Made by a program: the position numbers and the translations under genes. This document shows, in pieces, positions 50,601 through 62,437 of a stretch of 64,000 nucleotides of DNA. Positions within the stretch are counted from its first letter, which is position 1; each line of letters opens with the position of its first letter. The stretch comes from Distichodus sexfasciatus (lineage: Eukaryota > Chordata > Actinopteri > Characiformes > Distichodontidae): positions 493,528-557,527 of the forward strand of contig JAVGVS010000025.1 of the NCBI GenBank assembly GCA_032718565.1. Direction: 5' to 3'. The notes beneath the pieces are model-generated. The model was not told the origin of the DNA. It searched no databases and saw nothing but the letters and a program-made list of their open reading frames with translations.

Positions 50601-53600
50601 GAAGGAGACCATTGAGGAAACTTTCGCTGCTCTAGTGTGTGTTTAATGCATTGCTGCTGAATAGCAGCAATAAACACGGTTGGGTTACATTTTTGAGGTT
50701 ATATTTTGTTTTGGTGCACGTCATTACTTTGCCTTGGTCCGTTCACAATGACAAATGATGCTCACTTTCACTTCACAGTAGCCGACTTATTGGGCTAGAC
50801 TCACTCGAATAACTACATAAAACCGGTCACTCCAAAGTAGGCGTGAGGCAATATGAAATTCTGACAGTATGATATACCGCTGCTGGTACTACTAAGATAG
50901 GGTGACCAGATTTAAATTTGTGTAAAAGAGGACACTTAGCTTCGAACCCAGACGATTTTGATTTTAGCCAACATAGTTTTTAAACCAAAATTTTATATCG
51001 AGTGATGCATAGATGTGACAGTTTCCAGTGAATTCATTTACTAAATATGCTACATGTAATCATTTGCATCGTATCCAGAGCGATTTCCACTTCCTAATTT
51101 CAGGGACGGTTCCCCTGAGAGCAACTTGGGGTTGAGGGTCTTGACCCAGCGTTGGTGGCGCCAGAGGTACGATGGATACGAACCAACAACCTCTTAGTCC
51201 CAAGACGAGTGTCCTACCACTAGGTCACCAACACCCCACCGAAATCATAATTCTACATTTGTATAACTTTAATAAATTGATTATATATAACTTTTTTTTT
51301 TTTAACTTGAACAGTACTGAACTAAAACAAGTTTACCTTTCACTACGATGTTATTCTTATATAACTATGTAACAAATAACTTTTCAATCTTGAATATGTT
51401 TTCGTATTCTAACCAGTATTGATTCACTTTATCCATGTTAAATTCGTGACTAATTGAAAACTACACTACATTGAAACATTAAAAATATGCAGAGTCATGC
51501 AGAGAGACATCACACTGTATTGTATCTTCATTTGAATATTTATGGTAAAACGGGAATTTAGTTTGTAATGTTACTTGGTGAACTGCTAGATGCTTGACTG
51601 GAGTCGATTCTCAGTTCTTAGCTACGCTGAATCGAGGAATCGGTTCTTTATGAAAGCGACTCCCAGCCCTAGACGACGCACAGGTTGCGTCCGAATCTGC
51701 GAGCTGTCAGTGGTTTGGGACGCGGCCGCCATTAGAGTTATTTGATTTAAATTGTGAAGAAAAGGTGTGGAAGTGTGAAGATAGACGCTTCGTCCCTGTA
51801 ATTCACATTTAGAGATCCCGGACAATTCTAAAACCCCGGCCGGACGCAATTTCCAGGTCTCAAAAAGAGGACATGTCCGGGGAAAAGAGGACGTCTGGTC
51901 ACCCTAACTAAGAATAATATTAAATAATTCTCTTGTTATTTAATGTTGATGCATACAGTACGTAACGGAGGAGAGAGCAAACGAATGAGTGTCTGCTCGT
52001 TTGATGCGTTTATACTTAACATACGCTGATAAACATTTATTACAGAGAAAAAGTATACATTTATTGCATAATTTAACGCTTAATATGTGCCAGGTACCGG
52101 CTTGCGCTCACGTGAAACGCCATAGACTTTAGCGACTGAATGGTGCAAATTCGCCAACGTCAAACCTACTGTTCAGCAAATTCCATTAAAAAACGTGTCC
52201 TGTTGTGTTCGCGTACCACAGTGATTCTTTTCATGCGACTGTGCAGATTAAGTTTGCAGTTCATAATAAATGTTATGAGCAATGGTAAGTTAAAAACTAA
52301 GCGTGGTAGCAAACCTATAGTATTTATTTCACCAATGCCAGACTATACACTAACTATAGTAGCAACTTTCAAATGTTTATTTCGAGGCTTTTATCTTAAT
52401 TTAGCAAATAGTGAGGGAGGGGGTCGAGTGAGGGCAGCTGGTGTCAGCCATTGAGGGGGTGGGGAAGGGGCCGTGTAAATCTACCCTTCACATCACATGG
52501 GGGAGACCTTCACTTTGCATCTTTGACGAGGTGTTAAAAAACAGCTCATACTGCAGAGGCTCTATGACAGAAATTTTGTATGATTTTGAAATGGTTGCTT
52601 TATTTAACCCCAGTATACCGCTATGGCGGAGACAAACCACTGGTTCATGCCTTTGGGGCAGTTGGTAGTGTAACGGTTAGGGAGTTGGCCCAATGATTAG
52701 AAGGTTCGGATAAGGTAAAGGTAAGGTACCACTGAGGTACTCATGAGCAAAGTACCGTCTCCCAACAGAGATGAGTCAAATACAGAGGTCACATTTCGGT
52801 GGGGTGTGCTGTGTGCTATGCTGTGTTCACCATGACAAATAATCACTCACTTAGTTCACTTAAATGTCCTGGGGAGCTCATGAATGCTCATGATTTCACT
52901 CCGAAATTATTACACCTTATGTCATGCTATTAGATGTAACATAACATAGTCAGAGTGTGTTTTGAATAAATGATGCTTTCATAGAAGTGTTTTCATAGAG
53001 GTTTGTTTTGCTACAGGAGTCGTGTGTCAACCAGGGCAGCGGAGAGACTGTGACGGATGAGTTTTCTCATGCTGTAGACTTTTTAGAGACTCTGAAAAAG
53101 AACAAGGAAGCGCACAAAGGTGATGATGAGCTTTTACTTCAGAGATGTTGCAATAGTTTTTCATTGAGATTATACCAATATGTACAATAGATTATCATTC
53201 TGTGGCGACTGTGTTGTTTTCTTGTATTTTCTTTATTTCTTATTTGTGTCTTGTAACATTTCTGAATCCATTTTAATTAGGAATTAATACTCGTATTAAT
53301 ATGTATGTGACATCTTGATATCTAAAGATCTACTATGCAAAAGTGTTGAGCCATCCCTAATTTATGTCTATTTTGCTTCCTTTGTTCAGTTGTTATTGTA
53401 GTCTTGAGGAATAGTATTCATCTGGCAGTTTGGACATGTTGCAATAAATTACTGTACTTGTTGTCTCATTTTCCAAGCAAAATTTAAAGAGAAGCACAGA
53501 ATTTTATGACTGGAATGTGTACAATAAATCAAATAGACAGACTGCTATGATGATGATGTAGATGAACAATCTTATTATTTCTTTAATTTACACACATTTT

Positions 53601-55154
53601 ACAAATTTGTATCACCTTGTTTTTCAGGATTTTTGGACGAGCAGTATGTAATCCGAATCATGAAGGATAAGCTCAATTCCAGACTATGTAAAAATCAAGG
53701 CTTTGTATTGGATGGCTTTCCAAAGTCATATGAACAAGCTAAAAAGCTGTTTTCTGGTGAGAGAAAAACATTCATACTTTTTGTTCGATTCATTGTAGTT
53801 GTTGTCAGTAACACGTATTGTATGATGCAGCTGATGGCGGTAAGACAGCAGCCCCTCGACACAACAGCAATGTCATCCCAGGTCCGTAGATTTACAAAGT
53901 TAAAAATATTTGTGCCGAAACTTGACGAGTGTTACGACAAATCTTTGACTTGTGGTCTTCTTGTAGAGTTTGTCTTCTCTTTGGATGCCAGCGATGCCTT
54001 CCTGAAAGAACGTGTACTGACCCTGCCCAAAAACTTACTGGACTGGATCACACACCCTTATAAGAATTATCTGAGCTCTCTGGCCAGATTCCGCATGAAC
54101 AATACCAAAGAAGACAATGTGCTCAACTATTTTATTGAATCAGAGATTCACCCTGAACATATAGGTAAACCTGAAGGACACAAATCTGTGTTTGCTGTTT
54201 GTATGTGTAGGGTCAAAGGCCGAGATCTAGAATCCCATTCACGAAACAACACCGGTCATCTGACAGACGTTTGATTACAAAATCAGGATCACCTGCATTT
54301 TAGTTTTATATATGCCCAGTGCCCCACAGGGTTTGATGCTGATTCCTCTGATCTTATACTGTTTTACATTAGGAGTGTGCGATATCGGTATTTAGAACAA
54401 GGGTTTGGAAGGTATATTTGTTGTAACTTTTTCTGTCTGCTCTAGAGATCACAAGTGATGTGGATCAAGACTACACTCCAGTGATGGAGAAGGTGGAGCA
54501 GCTAGTTGGGGAGCCCAAAGATTTTGGCTATAGTGCAGAGGAGTTGGAGCAGGAGGAGCGTAGGAGGGCCGAGGCGGCACTTAGGGAACGAGTGGAGCGC
54601 ATTGGTGAAGAAGTTTTCAAGGAGGAAGAGCAGGCAGCTCTGAGAACCAAACACTGGGAGGAGTGGGTAATTATTAAGAGTGCAAATCACAATAAGTTTA
54701 AGTTACATCACGATACAATATTATATCGATTCAGTGGACAGTGATTCTGCCGTTATCATTTCTGCTACGATACGATTTGGATTGATGTATGTGTGTGTGC
54801 TGTCAGATCCAATATCACAAAGAGAAGAGGAAGCAGGAGGAAGAGTTCTTGGTGTCTCAGCCCAGTCACATGAGGTTTTACCTGCAGCGGCGTCTGATGC
54901 CGCTTCTGACTCGGGCACTCAGCGAGTGCTGCACGAACAAACCAGAAAACCCACAACTCTTCCTGGTAGACTTCCTAATCATGATATGTTCTACTTGTTT
55001 TGGTCTGATCCACATTTACTGGGATTATGTCTGGTACATCATTCACCATCCAGTCACAACAATGTCCTGTTTGTTTCAGGGTGAACTTCTCCGGAAACGA
55101 GCCCTGTTGAACACAGTGCAGCATCACCATCCTTTCTCTTTCTCACTTTACTAA
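47626..55154 (+). CDS. ak7: adenylate kinase 7, diverged tandem copy 2, 18 exons
   Basis: Paralogue of the gene ending 3.3 kb upstream, with the same exon order and phases. Exons: 47626-47715, 47856-48065 (end uncertain), 48698-48806, 48890-48984, 49317-49421, 49510-49593, 49679-49767, 49868-49958, 50037-50114, 50234-50383, 50506-50634, 53017-53119, 53628-53756, 53831-53881, 53967-54164, 54446-54666, 54807-54965, 55080-55154; 2166 nt, about 721 aa. The P-loop GPPAVGKS is in exon 11, LDGFPKSYEQAKKLFS in exon 13, LDASDAFLKERV in exon 15. A Dpy-30-like helix pair (MRFYLQRRLMPLLTRALSE) is in exon 17. The ATG at 47626 was chosen as the first in frame; 47635 is also possible. Oddities: the exon 2 donor aligned with copy 1 is destroyed, and the conserved AEYLLKNNP end is replaced by a longer His/Phe-rich tail. 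All other exons are open, so a pseudogene is less likely than a diverged paralogue. Confidence 0.88.
48157..48528 (-). mobile_element. SINE family B, ak7 copy 2 intron 2
   Basis: Minus-strand copy with (CATT)n at the left (48164-48192, the tail), GGACCAACCCTGGGCAGG in the middle and GCACTAACCACTGCACCACC at the right (inverted head). It fills most of the intron after the altered exon 2 donor. Confidence 0.7.
50898..51906. mobile_element. non-autonomous element with TAGGGTGACCA termini, ak7 copy 2 intron 11
   Basis: The left end is TAGGGTGACCAGA and the right end TCTGGTCACCCTA, a clear inverted terminus. ACTAAGA precedes it (50891-50897) and follows it (51907-51913), a 7-bp and perhaps 8-bp target duplication. 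A minus-strand SINE is nested at about 51052-51235. AGAGGACA words near both ends add to the symmetry. Confidence 0.75.
51052..51235 (-). mobile_element. SINE family C nested in another transposon
   Basis: Minus-strand copy (TACATGTAATCATTTGCATC tail, GGGTTGAGGGTCTTGACCC, CACTAGGTCACCAACACC head) inside the TAGGGTGACCA element. It therefore inserted later than that element. Confidence 0.6.
52656..52855 (+). mobile_element. tRNA-derived SINE (family A), ak7 copy 2 intron 11
   Basis: GGTAGTGTAACGGTTAGGGA head, then GGTACCACTGAGGTACTCAT and a CACCATGACAAATAATCACT tail. Confidence 0.7.
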
Positions 55155-55172
55155 CCAGGTTATCATAAAATT

Positions 55173-55178
55173 AATAAA
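55173..55178 (+). terminator. poly(A) signal of ak7 copy 2 (AATAAA)
   Basis: AATAAA begins 19 nt after the stop codon at 55152-55154, giving a very short 3' UTR. Confidence 0.6.
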
Positions 55179-56886
55179 AACCAAGCAGAGTTTGAGTGAA
55201 GGATGTTTTCACTAAAACATTTTTTTTTTATTATGGGTCGAAATCCCAGTGGGGTATGTTTCAGGTTTAACGGTTTAAAGTATCCGTGGCACCCCTAGAT
55301 ATATTTTGATTATTTAAAAAATTGTCACATTTTCATTTTTGAAACAGTCACACACAATGGAAACAACATGAAATTATAGAAAACCACCCAATTCTTATAT
55401 GAACACTGTTAGAGGTTAGTTTCTTTATAAACATAACTTATTAAAGCTGTCATAACAAAAAAGAAGCCTCACTACTGTCTCAAATTTCTATTAGCATCTT
55501 TCATTCTTTTTCCTATGTCAGTTCACTTTATTCTTCTACATTTTAACTACTTATGTCTTGATATGATTAATGTAGTTATATGGTTTTATCTCATATTTCA
55601 ATTTATTGAAATTCATGTTATGATATGATATTAATGTAGTTAATCAAAACTATGGAAGAGGGAAACTTAGAACAATACAATAGAATTTAGAATTTGAACA
55701 ACAGGGGCACTAAAATGCTACATAAATTCATTGATATAAATTCATTAAACTCATTGACTGCTTTGAGTCTTACTGCATTAGATGCTATAGTGCCGCTTTT
55801 GCGACTAATGCATGGACCCCGCTTATTGCCGCTTTAACATAATGTTAAAAGGTTTTTTATATTTTTAAAAGAAAAAAGCAAATTAACTCTTTAGACAGCT
55901 ATAATTTGCTGCAGAAGCATCTAATATTACACTATTTTTTCTTAATTTGGTTTGAGAGAAATCCAACAGCAGTGTTTCAAATGGAACATTACATTCATTA
56001 CAGTCTACATGTTTGTCTGAATCTGTGATAATTAATAATCCATGTTTATAACAGCAGAAGTCTGAGAATCCGAGCTTTATTGATTGGTGCTGTTTTACCA
56101 GCAGCTGGATGAGTTTAACACTAGAGGGCAGTCTAATCAAGGCAATGGGAGGAAATTGTAGTAAGTGAGTTTTTACCAGTAGCTGAAAGGTAGAATACAG
56201 AATAGAATATTTTGCCAGGTCATATTGATCAGGCTTTCAGTGATTTCTTGAGACACTGGTGAGATGCAGTGTGATGGTTAACATGTAGAATAGTTAGAGT
56301 TTATTCGTGTTAAAAGTGGTGATGTTTATGTGTGTGTGGATGAGTGTTAATGTGTGTCCGCAGGTGTCCAGGGTCAAACCTGAGCTCAGCCACTTGACAC
56401 ACTCGTCTCGTCGCTCCGGACAGACAGATAAAAAAAATCTGTCTTTCACTTAGAGGAGCGGTGTGTTTTGTTGCTTAGGAACAGTTGTCTCTCTGTCCCA
56501 GTGGGGGGTCGTCTTGTGAATATCATTATGTTCTCCTCAATAGACACAAAACACACATTTTCCTCCAATGCCAATATTTATCACTGGCAGCTCTCGCTCT
56601 CTCTCGTGGCCTAAAAAGGTTTTCATTGATCAGAGGGCACAGAAGTGCCGTTGACGACTGGCTTTGTATCACAATAATACCATCTTCATAATTTTCCCCT
56701 ATTCACAAAGACAGAAACACTTAAAAGGACAAAACCATGAGTTGGCAAAAGTAAAGTTTCGTGCTATTTATTCTCTGTTTGGCTCAATTTGTTTGTCTCT
56801 GCAAAGAATTGTAATTTCACATAAAGAAATTACATGTATTGTATTGTATTGTACATTTATTTTAATATGTAGAACATAATAATGCT

Positions 56887-56887
56887 C

Positions 56888-56955
<68 letters not shown>
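56887..56955. repeat. (ATT)n microsatellite
   Basis: About 22 uninterrupted ATT units in the gene-free region after ak7 copy 2. Confidence 0.95.
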
Positions 56956-57059
56956 CAATTTAATCTTTGTCATATTTTACAGCTACAACAATAAATAATA
57001 GCGTACACAATAATATTATACTATAATATTATAAGGAAGTAAAAGGAAATAGTGAAAAT

Positions 57060-57345
57060 GAGGAGATGATGAGGAGTAGTAGGGGGAAGAGGCAGACGAG
57101 GTTTAGGGTTAGGAGGAAGAGAAGGTGGATGATGAGGAGGAAAAGGAAGAGGATGAAGAGAAGGATGAGGAGGAAGAGTAGGTGGATGATGATGAGGAGG
57201 ATGAAGAGGAGGAGGATAAAGAGGAGAAATAAGAGGATGAAGAAAAGGATGAGGAGGAAGAGTAGGTGGATGATGATGAGGAGGAGCAGGAGGATGAGGA
57301 ATAGGAGGATGAAGGGGAGCAAGGAAATGTGGAGGAAGAGGAGGA
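57060..57345. repeat. GAG/GAT-rich purine array with an 84-bp period
   Basis: Dense GAG, GAT and AGG triplets. A 41-bp block at 57161-57201 recurs identically at 57245-57285. All three frames give only low-complexity Arg/Met/Glu/Trp strings, so this is treated as non-coding. Confidence 0.8.
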
Positions 57346-59005
57346 TGGTGAGCGGAATGACTGGTGGTGCTAGCAGTGGGGTTCTGGGCTGGGAGCAGGA
57401 GTCACGTTCAGCGGGATTGCTGGATGGAGCTCGCTCTGGAAACACACCGACCCGGGGGGATGGGGGGACAGGATTGGGGTGAGAAACTCCTCCAGCACAG
57501 CGCTGCTTTCGCCCGTGATTGATGAGAGCCGGACGAGGAGCCAGTTAGCACACTGCACTACGCTGCCTAATTACTTAATTAGATTTTAGACATAACAGGT
57601 TTTATTACTGATCATTTACATATATTCTGTTTCAATTACATCTGCATTATCCCTCTGACCTCTGACACATAGACAAGCCCTCACACACACACACATCACT
57701 TGATCCAATGAAGAAAACTCCACATTAACACATTTAAAGCCTTTTTTGCTTAATTCTGGCAAAAATGTATATCTTAATAATGTATATAAAGCTCATTTTT
57801 TAAACTTTATTATCAGACATGAATTTCTAAATGTATTATACATTTAGATATAAGTTTACTAACAGTTCAATTCATCTCTTGCTAATTGTTTTCTTTTGGT
57901 TTTAAACAGGATCGAGAAGACCTCTCGCACTCCACAGCCCCGAATGTGACTAATTTTAACATGCAAAGGAGGATTAAGAAGACATTGTTAGTGTTTTAGT
58001 AAACTGCAAACTATTCAATAAACTGATAAACATCTTGGTAAACCAGTAATTACCCAGATATAAATTTTGTGTTTTTAGATATGCTATAATAACTGAGATG
58101 TTACAGATTTATTGTGGGTCACGCTAGCAAGCAAAATGTCTTAACATATGGTTTAGAGTTTACGGATTACAGAAATAGAAACAATGCATGATTTTAGAGA
58201 TTTTAGACATTAAACTTCCATTACAGATAATTTTCATTACAGATCATTTTTTCAACATATTTTATTACTGATATTTACATTATTTTATTACAATTACACT
58301 TACACTATCCCTCTGACCACTGACACAGAGATGAGCTTTTACACACACACACACACAGACCCACACACCCACAAAGCTTATTGCAAAGGCATTTACTTAT
58401 TATAGTGTTAGTCGCCACAATTTTTAGGTTTAAAATTGTTAATGTGAGCTAACTTTGAATTAATATACTTAAACCTTGTAATCAAAATAATTTTTGCAAA
58501 TAACACTATAATAAGTAACTTTATAAAGCTGTTAAAGGCATGGGAATTATAATCAGACATATAAGAACTGCATTTTTAAAATATTATGCATTTTACTAAC
58601 ATTAACAGTGCTTAAAGTTATTACTTTATTATAACTTATAGAAAGGAAAAAAGTCAGCTTTGATCATACACAATTTGCACACTGCTTAGTGAAATTTCAC
58701 CCATATGTTTCATTTCAGATATCATAGATTACAGATGTTTAAAGCAAAATGTCTTAAAATCTAATCTATGGATTTCATGGATTAAAAACATATTAAAAAA
58801 AATAAAATTAGATTTAGAATTTGTGACTTTCTTTCGGGGTTTGGGGTTTTTTCAGTGCCTGTTTTGGATGTTGGTGCTGATGTAGTGGAGCTGGAGAGAG
58901 ATGGAAATCTTTGTTAAAAACATCAGGTAAAGCGGGAGGGGGGATGTTGGCACAGTTAAACCCGACCCCTCGCTGTTCTGTCAATCTGCCCCTGCCCCGT
59001 GCCGA

Positions 59006-59040
59006 GGGGGGTGAAAGGGTGGGTGGTGGGGCAGGAGGGG
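59006..59040 (+). other. G-quadruplex-forming motif
   Basis: Five G-runs of three or more (6, 3, 3, 4 and 4 bases) with loops of 1-5 nt, in a local GC island inside AT-rich DNA. An octamer ATGCAAAT follows at 59145-59152. A regulatory role is only a guess. Confidence 0.55.
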
Positions 59041-60198
59041 CAGAAAGCAGCGGCGCAATCCCGGGACGAAACGCAAATCACGAAATCTCTCACCTGTCAG
59101 TCAAGTCTGAGTAATTTCACCTGAAAAGCTCTTGAAACGTGTAAATGCAAATGAAATATGCAACAGGAGCGAAGATCCGCAACTCACTTCTGTCCCGAGT
59201 TTTACTGTATTTATTTTTTTTTCTTTCATATTTTCAAACAATTAAAGATCTATTAAGAAACGTGTTGCTCAGCAACAAATGAACCCTCCAAGTCTCCCAG
59301 AAACAATTAAACACGCATAGGAAAATTATCGCTTAGTTATACTAATTTATTGCATATGTGCAGAGACAATTAAATAAAATGAAATAAAAAGCACAGTATT
59401 AATAAACACAGTAATTATGCGGTATGTGAATGTTAAAGGGTGGTGATTAAAATCAAACATATAATCTGTTTAGCCGTTGTTTGCTGTGAGGGATTTCTTC
59501 TCTTTCTTTTCTTCTCTGTTACTTTTGTGCAGGAAGTTTTTACCATTTGGGTTTGGGACCATCCTAATTTCCTCATATTTGCCCTTCAAACAGCAAGCCT
59601 TTCTTGCGTTTTAATGTCATCTGGTGGAATAGCCTAGTCTTCGCATGTACGTTTGCACATTTTGCAATAAATCAGTGTACTTATTATATCATATTTTCTA
59701 GCAAAATATAAAGAAATGAGTGGTGGCTTAAAACGTTTACCCAGTATTGTACACTTAAAAAAAAAAAAATCACTGCAAGTTCACATTATAATACCAGCAG
59801 CTGGGCACGTTTTTTCTCTAGTTTAACAGAACGCATATTCAGGGTTCCTACGCAGTATGGAAAAGTATGGAATTCGATTAATAATTTCCAGGTCTGGATA
59901 AGTATGGATAAAGGAAAATATGAGGATAAATATTTGTGTTTCCAGACTACATTGTTATGTAGCCTAAAATTCAGCTAAAATGTTTGTAGCAGAGAATATG
60001 TGATGTGTCTTGTGATGTGGTTGTGTTGAATCAGTGGAGACTGCCTGGTGTTTCTGGCGTAGCTCCTCAATTCACCTCCAGTAGATTCACACATGTAGCA
60101 CACTTCATTTCTCCTGTAGTTTTTGAAAAGTTACATTTAATAAATCTCCTCTGTGTGATCTGATAATCTGCTGACTGTAATAAAACATCAGTCTCAAG

Positions 60199-60984
60199 CA
60201 GGGGTGGAAGTAACGAATTACAAATACTCACGTTACTGTAATTAAGTAGATTTTTTTGGGTACTTGTACTTTTATGAGTAGTTTTTCAAGTGTGTAATGT
60301 AGTGTTTTACTCGTACTTGAGTACAATTTACACCATGTAATCTACTTTGCTACTTATAAAATCAAAAGTCGCTACTGAGTACGCCCACAATTTGAATTAA
60401 TATTCAAACCTTTCATCTGCATCTTTCATCTAATCTATGACGTAAGCAAAGAATAAACTCTGCTGCAGCAGCAGGCACAGGTGTCTGGAGGCACTACACA
60501 GTGGAGTACAAACTCATTTATAGACTGAAGATTTGGAGACAAAGAAGCCAAAATGGAGACAAAAGACAACACTGTCAACCGTGAAAATGGAGAAAAGACT
60601 GTTGTTCGCATTGTATTGGGAAAAGTTTAAACTGTTCTATGCATGTTCAAAAACATTTTTGTCATTGTTTTAAAAAACAAAATTCCTGCTTTATATCTAC
60701 ATTTATTTACAGAACAAATTGCCTTTCTGTACCTTGTTCATCTGAGAAATGTGCTTTGAACGTAGATATTTTATACTGGTGAACTGAATCGAATGCCTGC
60801 TATTGACAACACAAAGCATTCATCGGTTAAAAAGTAATTAGTACTCTGAGTAGTTTTTGAGAAGAGTACTTTGTACTTTTACTCAAGTAAAACACCAGTA
60901 CTTTTACTTGTAATTGAGTACATTTTAACCAATGTAACAGTACTTGTACTTGAGTACAAATTTTCAGTACTCTTTCCACCTCTG
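60199..60984. mobile_element. complete hAT-like non-autonomous element with 8-bp TSD
   Basis: Same family as the copies at 20043 and 31443. The ends are CAGGGGTGGAAG and CTTTCCACCTCTG, flanked by an exact GTCTCAAG duplication at 60191-60198 and 60985-60992. There is no coding capacity. Confidence 0.87.
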
Positions 60985-62194
60985 GTCTCAAGTGAGATGT
61001 GATGAAGAAGTCTCTCAGCAGTAATTTGACGTTAGCTCACTGGGCTACGCTACTAACGTTACGCAGACCAACATGGCGTCGGTTCGCTCCGAAAGACTGA
61101 CAGAGTAACACTGCAGTGCAAGTTGAAGCGTTATATATTATATTGTGATGTGCCACAATGTGCCCAGGACAACTTAACAGTTGGACTTTCAACTTTGTAT
61201 TTAAATAAATAAGTAGTTATTTGTACAGTGAAGTCTATAAAGTAGGGAAATTTGAGTTTGCGAAACATCTGGAATTCTGAAATGAAATAAAAAAAAAGAA
61301 GTAAGAACCATGCATACTCGACATTACTGTACAATGCTGTAATTACTAAATACTGTCACTATAAAAACATTTTAAAATACTGTAAGTATTTACATTACTG
61401 CAACAATTATTTGAACAATTTCTTTGGTATTGTGCTGTTACCAACTACAAATATTTATTTAAAAAAAAAACATCACTGCAAAATTATGACATACTGTACT
61501 TGAATAAAGAAAATGAAGGAAAATGACATCTTACTAGGAAACTTTTTGAAATAAAACAAAGAAAAATCATACTTTTAAGCGTATTAATGTTTATACCCCC
61601 CAAAATAAAAATGCGCAAAATACCATTCAGAGTTTATTAACCTTTAAAGCAAAGAAGAAGCAGGAGGACTTACAGTTTCACATTAAGAAAAGAAACATTT
61701 AAAACAAAAGGGCTGCTGTAGATTTGCAGCCTTTCTTTTAAAAAGTTTAAACTTTACTGATTTGTGAAAATACAGTAAATTTCTGTTGAGAGATAAATGA
61801 AAATTTACAGAAATTGGTTACATTGTACATGAAGAAACGCACCTTTCCTAAATTAAACTGTCTTTTAATGCATGCATATTCAAATGCATAAACACAAACT
61901 CTTAATGCAAAGTGTGATCAAATAAAACAGTGTTTGTGATTCTAAAAGTCAGAAATATAAAGGTTGTGTGAGTTTGGGTGTAAATCTGAGATGGTAAACG
62001 CAGATGTGAACGGTGAACAGAGGAAGTTGCGTCCTCATTTTCCTAACATGTGCGTCTCTTCCCATGTAGTGTGTAATCCTCTCCTCGTCCTTGATTGTGT
62101 GTTCCACTACATGGAGCGTGTTCTATCAATTCAACATCTACACACACACACACACACACACAGTCTATGTATTACTATCTTTGTGCGGTCTTTC

Positions 62195-62425
62195 CATAGA
62201 CTCCCATAATGACTAAAGTACATAATTTTACACCTACACCTAATCCTAACCCTAACCTTAACCTCAGTAACCAAAAGCACATCTTTTACCTCTTTTAGTT
62301 TCTCAAATTAAACAAGCACATTTTCTATAAAGTCATTTCTCTTCATGGGGACCTCTCAAATGTCCCCACAAAGCCCCAAAAAACAGATAAAAGTGATTTT
62401 AGGGGACAAAAAGGTCCCCACAAAG
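62195..62425 (-). repeat. dispersed repeat, inverted copy of 46236-46375, with GTCCCCACAAAG doublet
   Basis: CCTAATCCTAACCCTAACC, CCAAAAGCACATCTTTTACC and TTAGTTTCTCAAATTAAAC match the other copy inverted. It continues with GTCCCCACAAAG twice (about 62362 and 62413), framing a short spacer. Confidence 0.6.
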
Positions 62426-62437
62426 CAATAAATACAT

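Noticed and set aside
47626..55154. Calling ak7 copy 2 a pseudogene
   Set aside because: All other exons are open with correct phases and splice sites, and two in-frame rescues exist for the exon 2 defect.
57456..57480. G-rich run as a G-quadruplex
   Set aside because: Only three runs reach three or more G; the fourth is GG, so at most a weak two-layer structure.
57066..57482. 138-residue open frames on both strands
   Set aside because: They are low-complexity products of the GAG/GAT array, Arg/Met-rich on plus and Leu/Ile-rich on minus.
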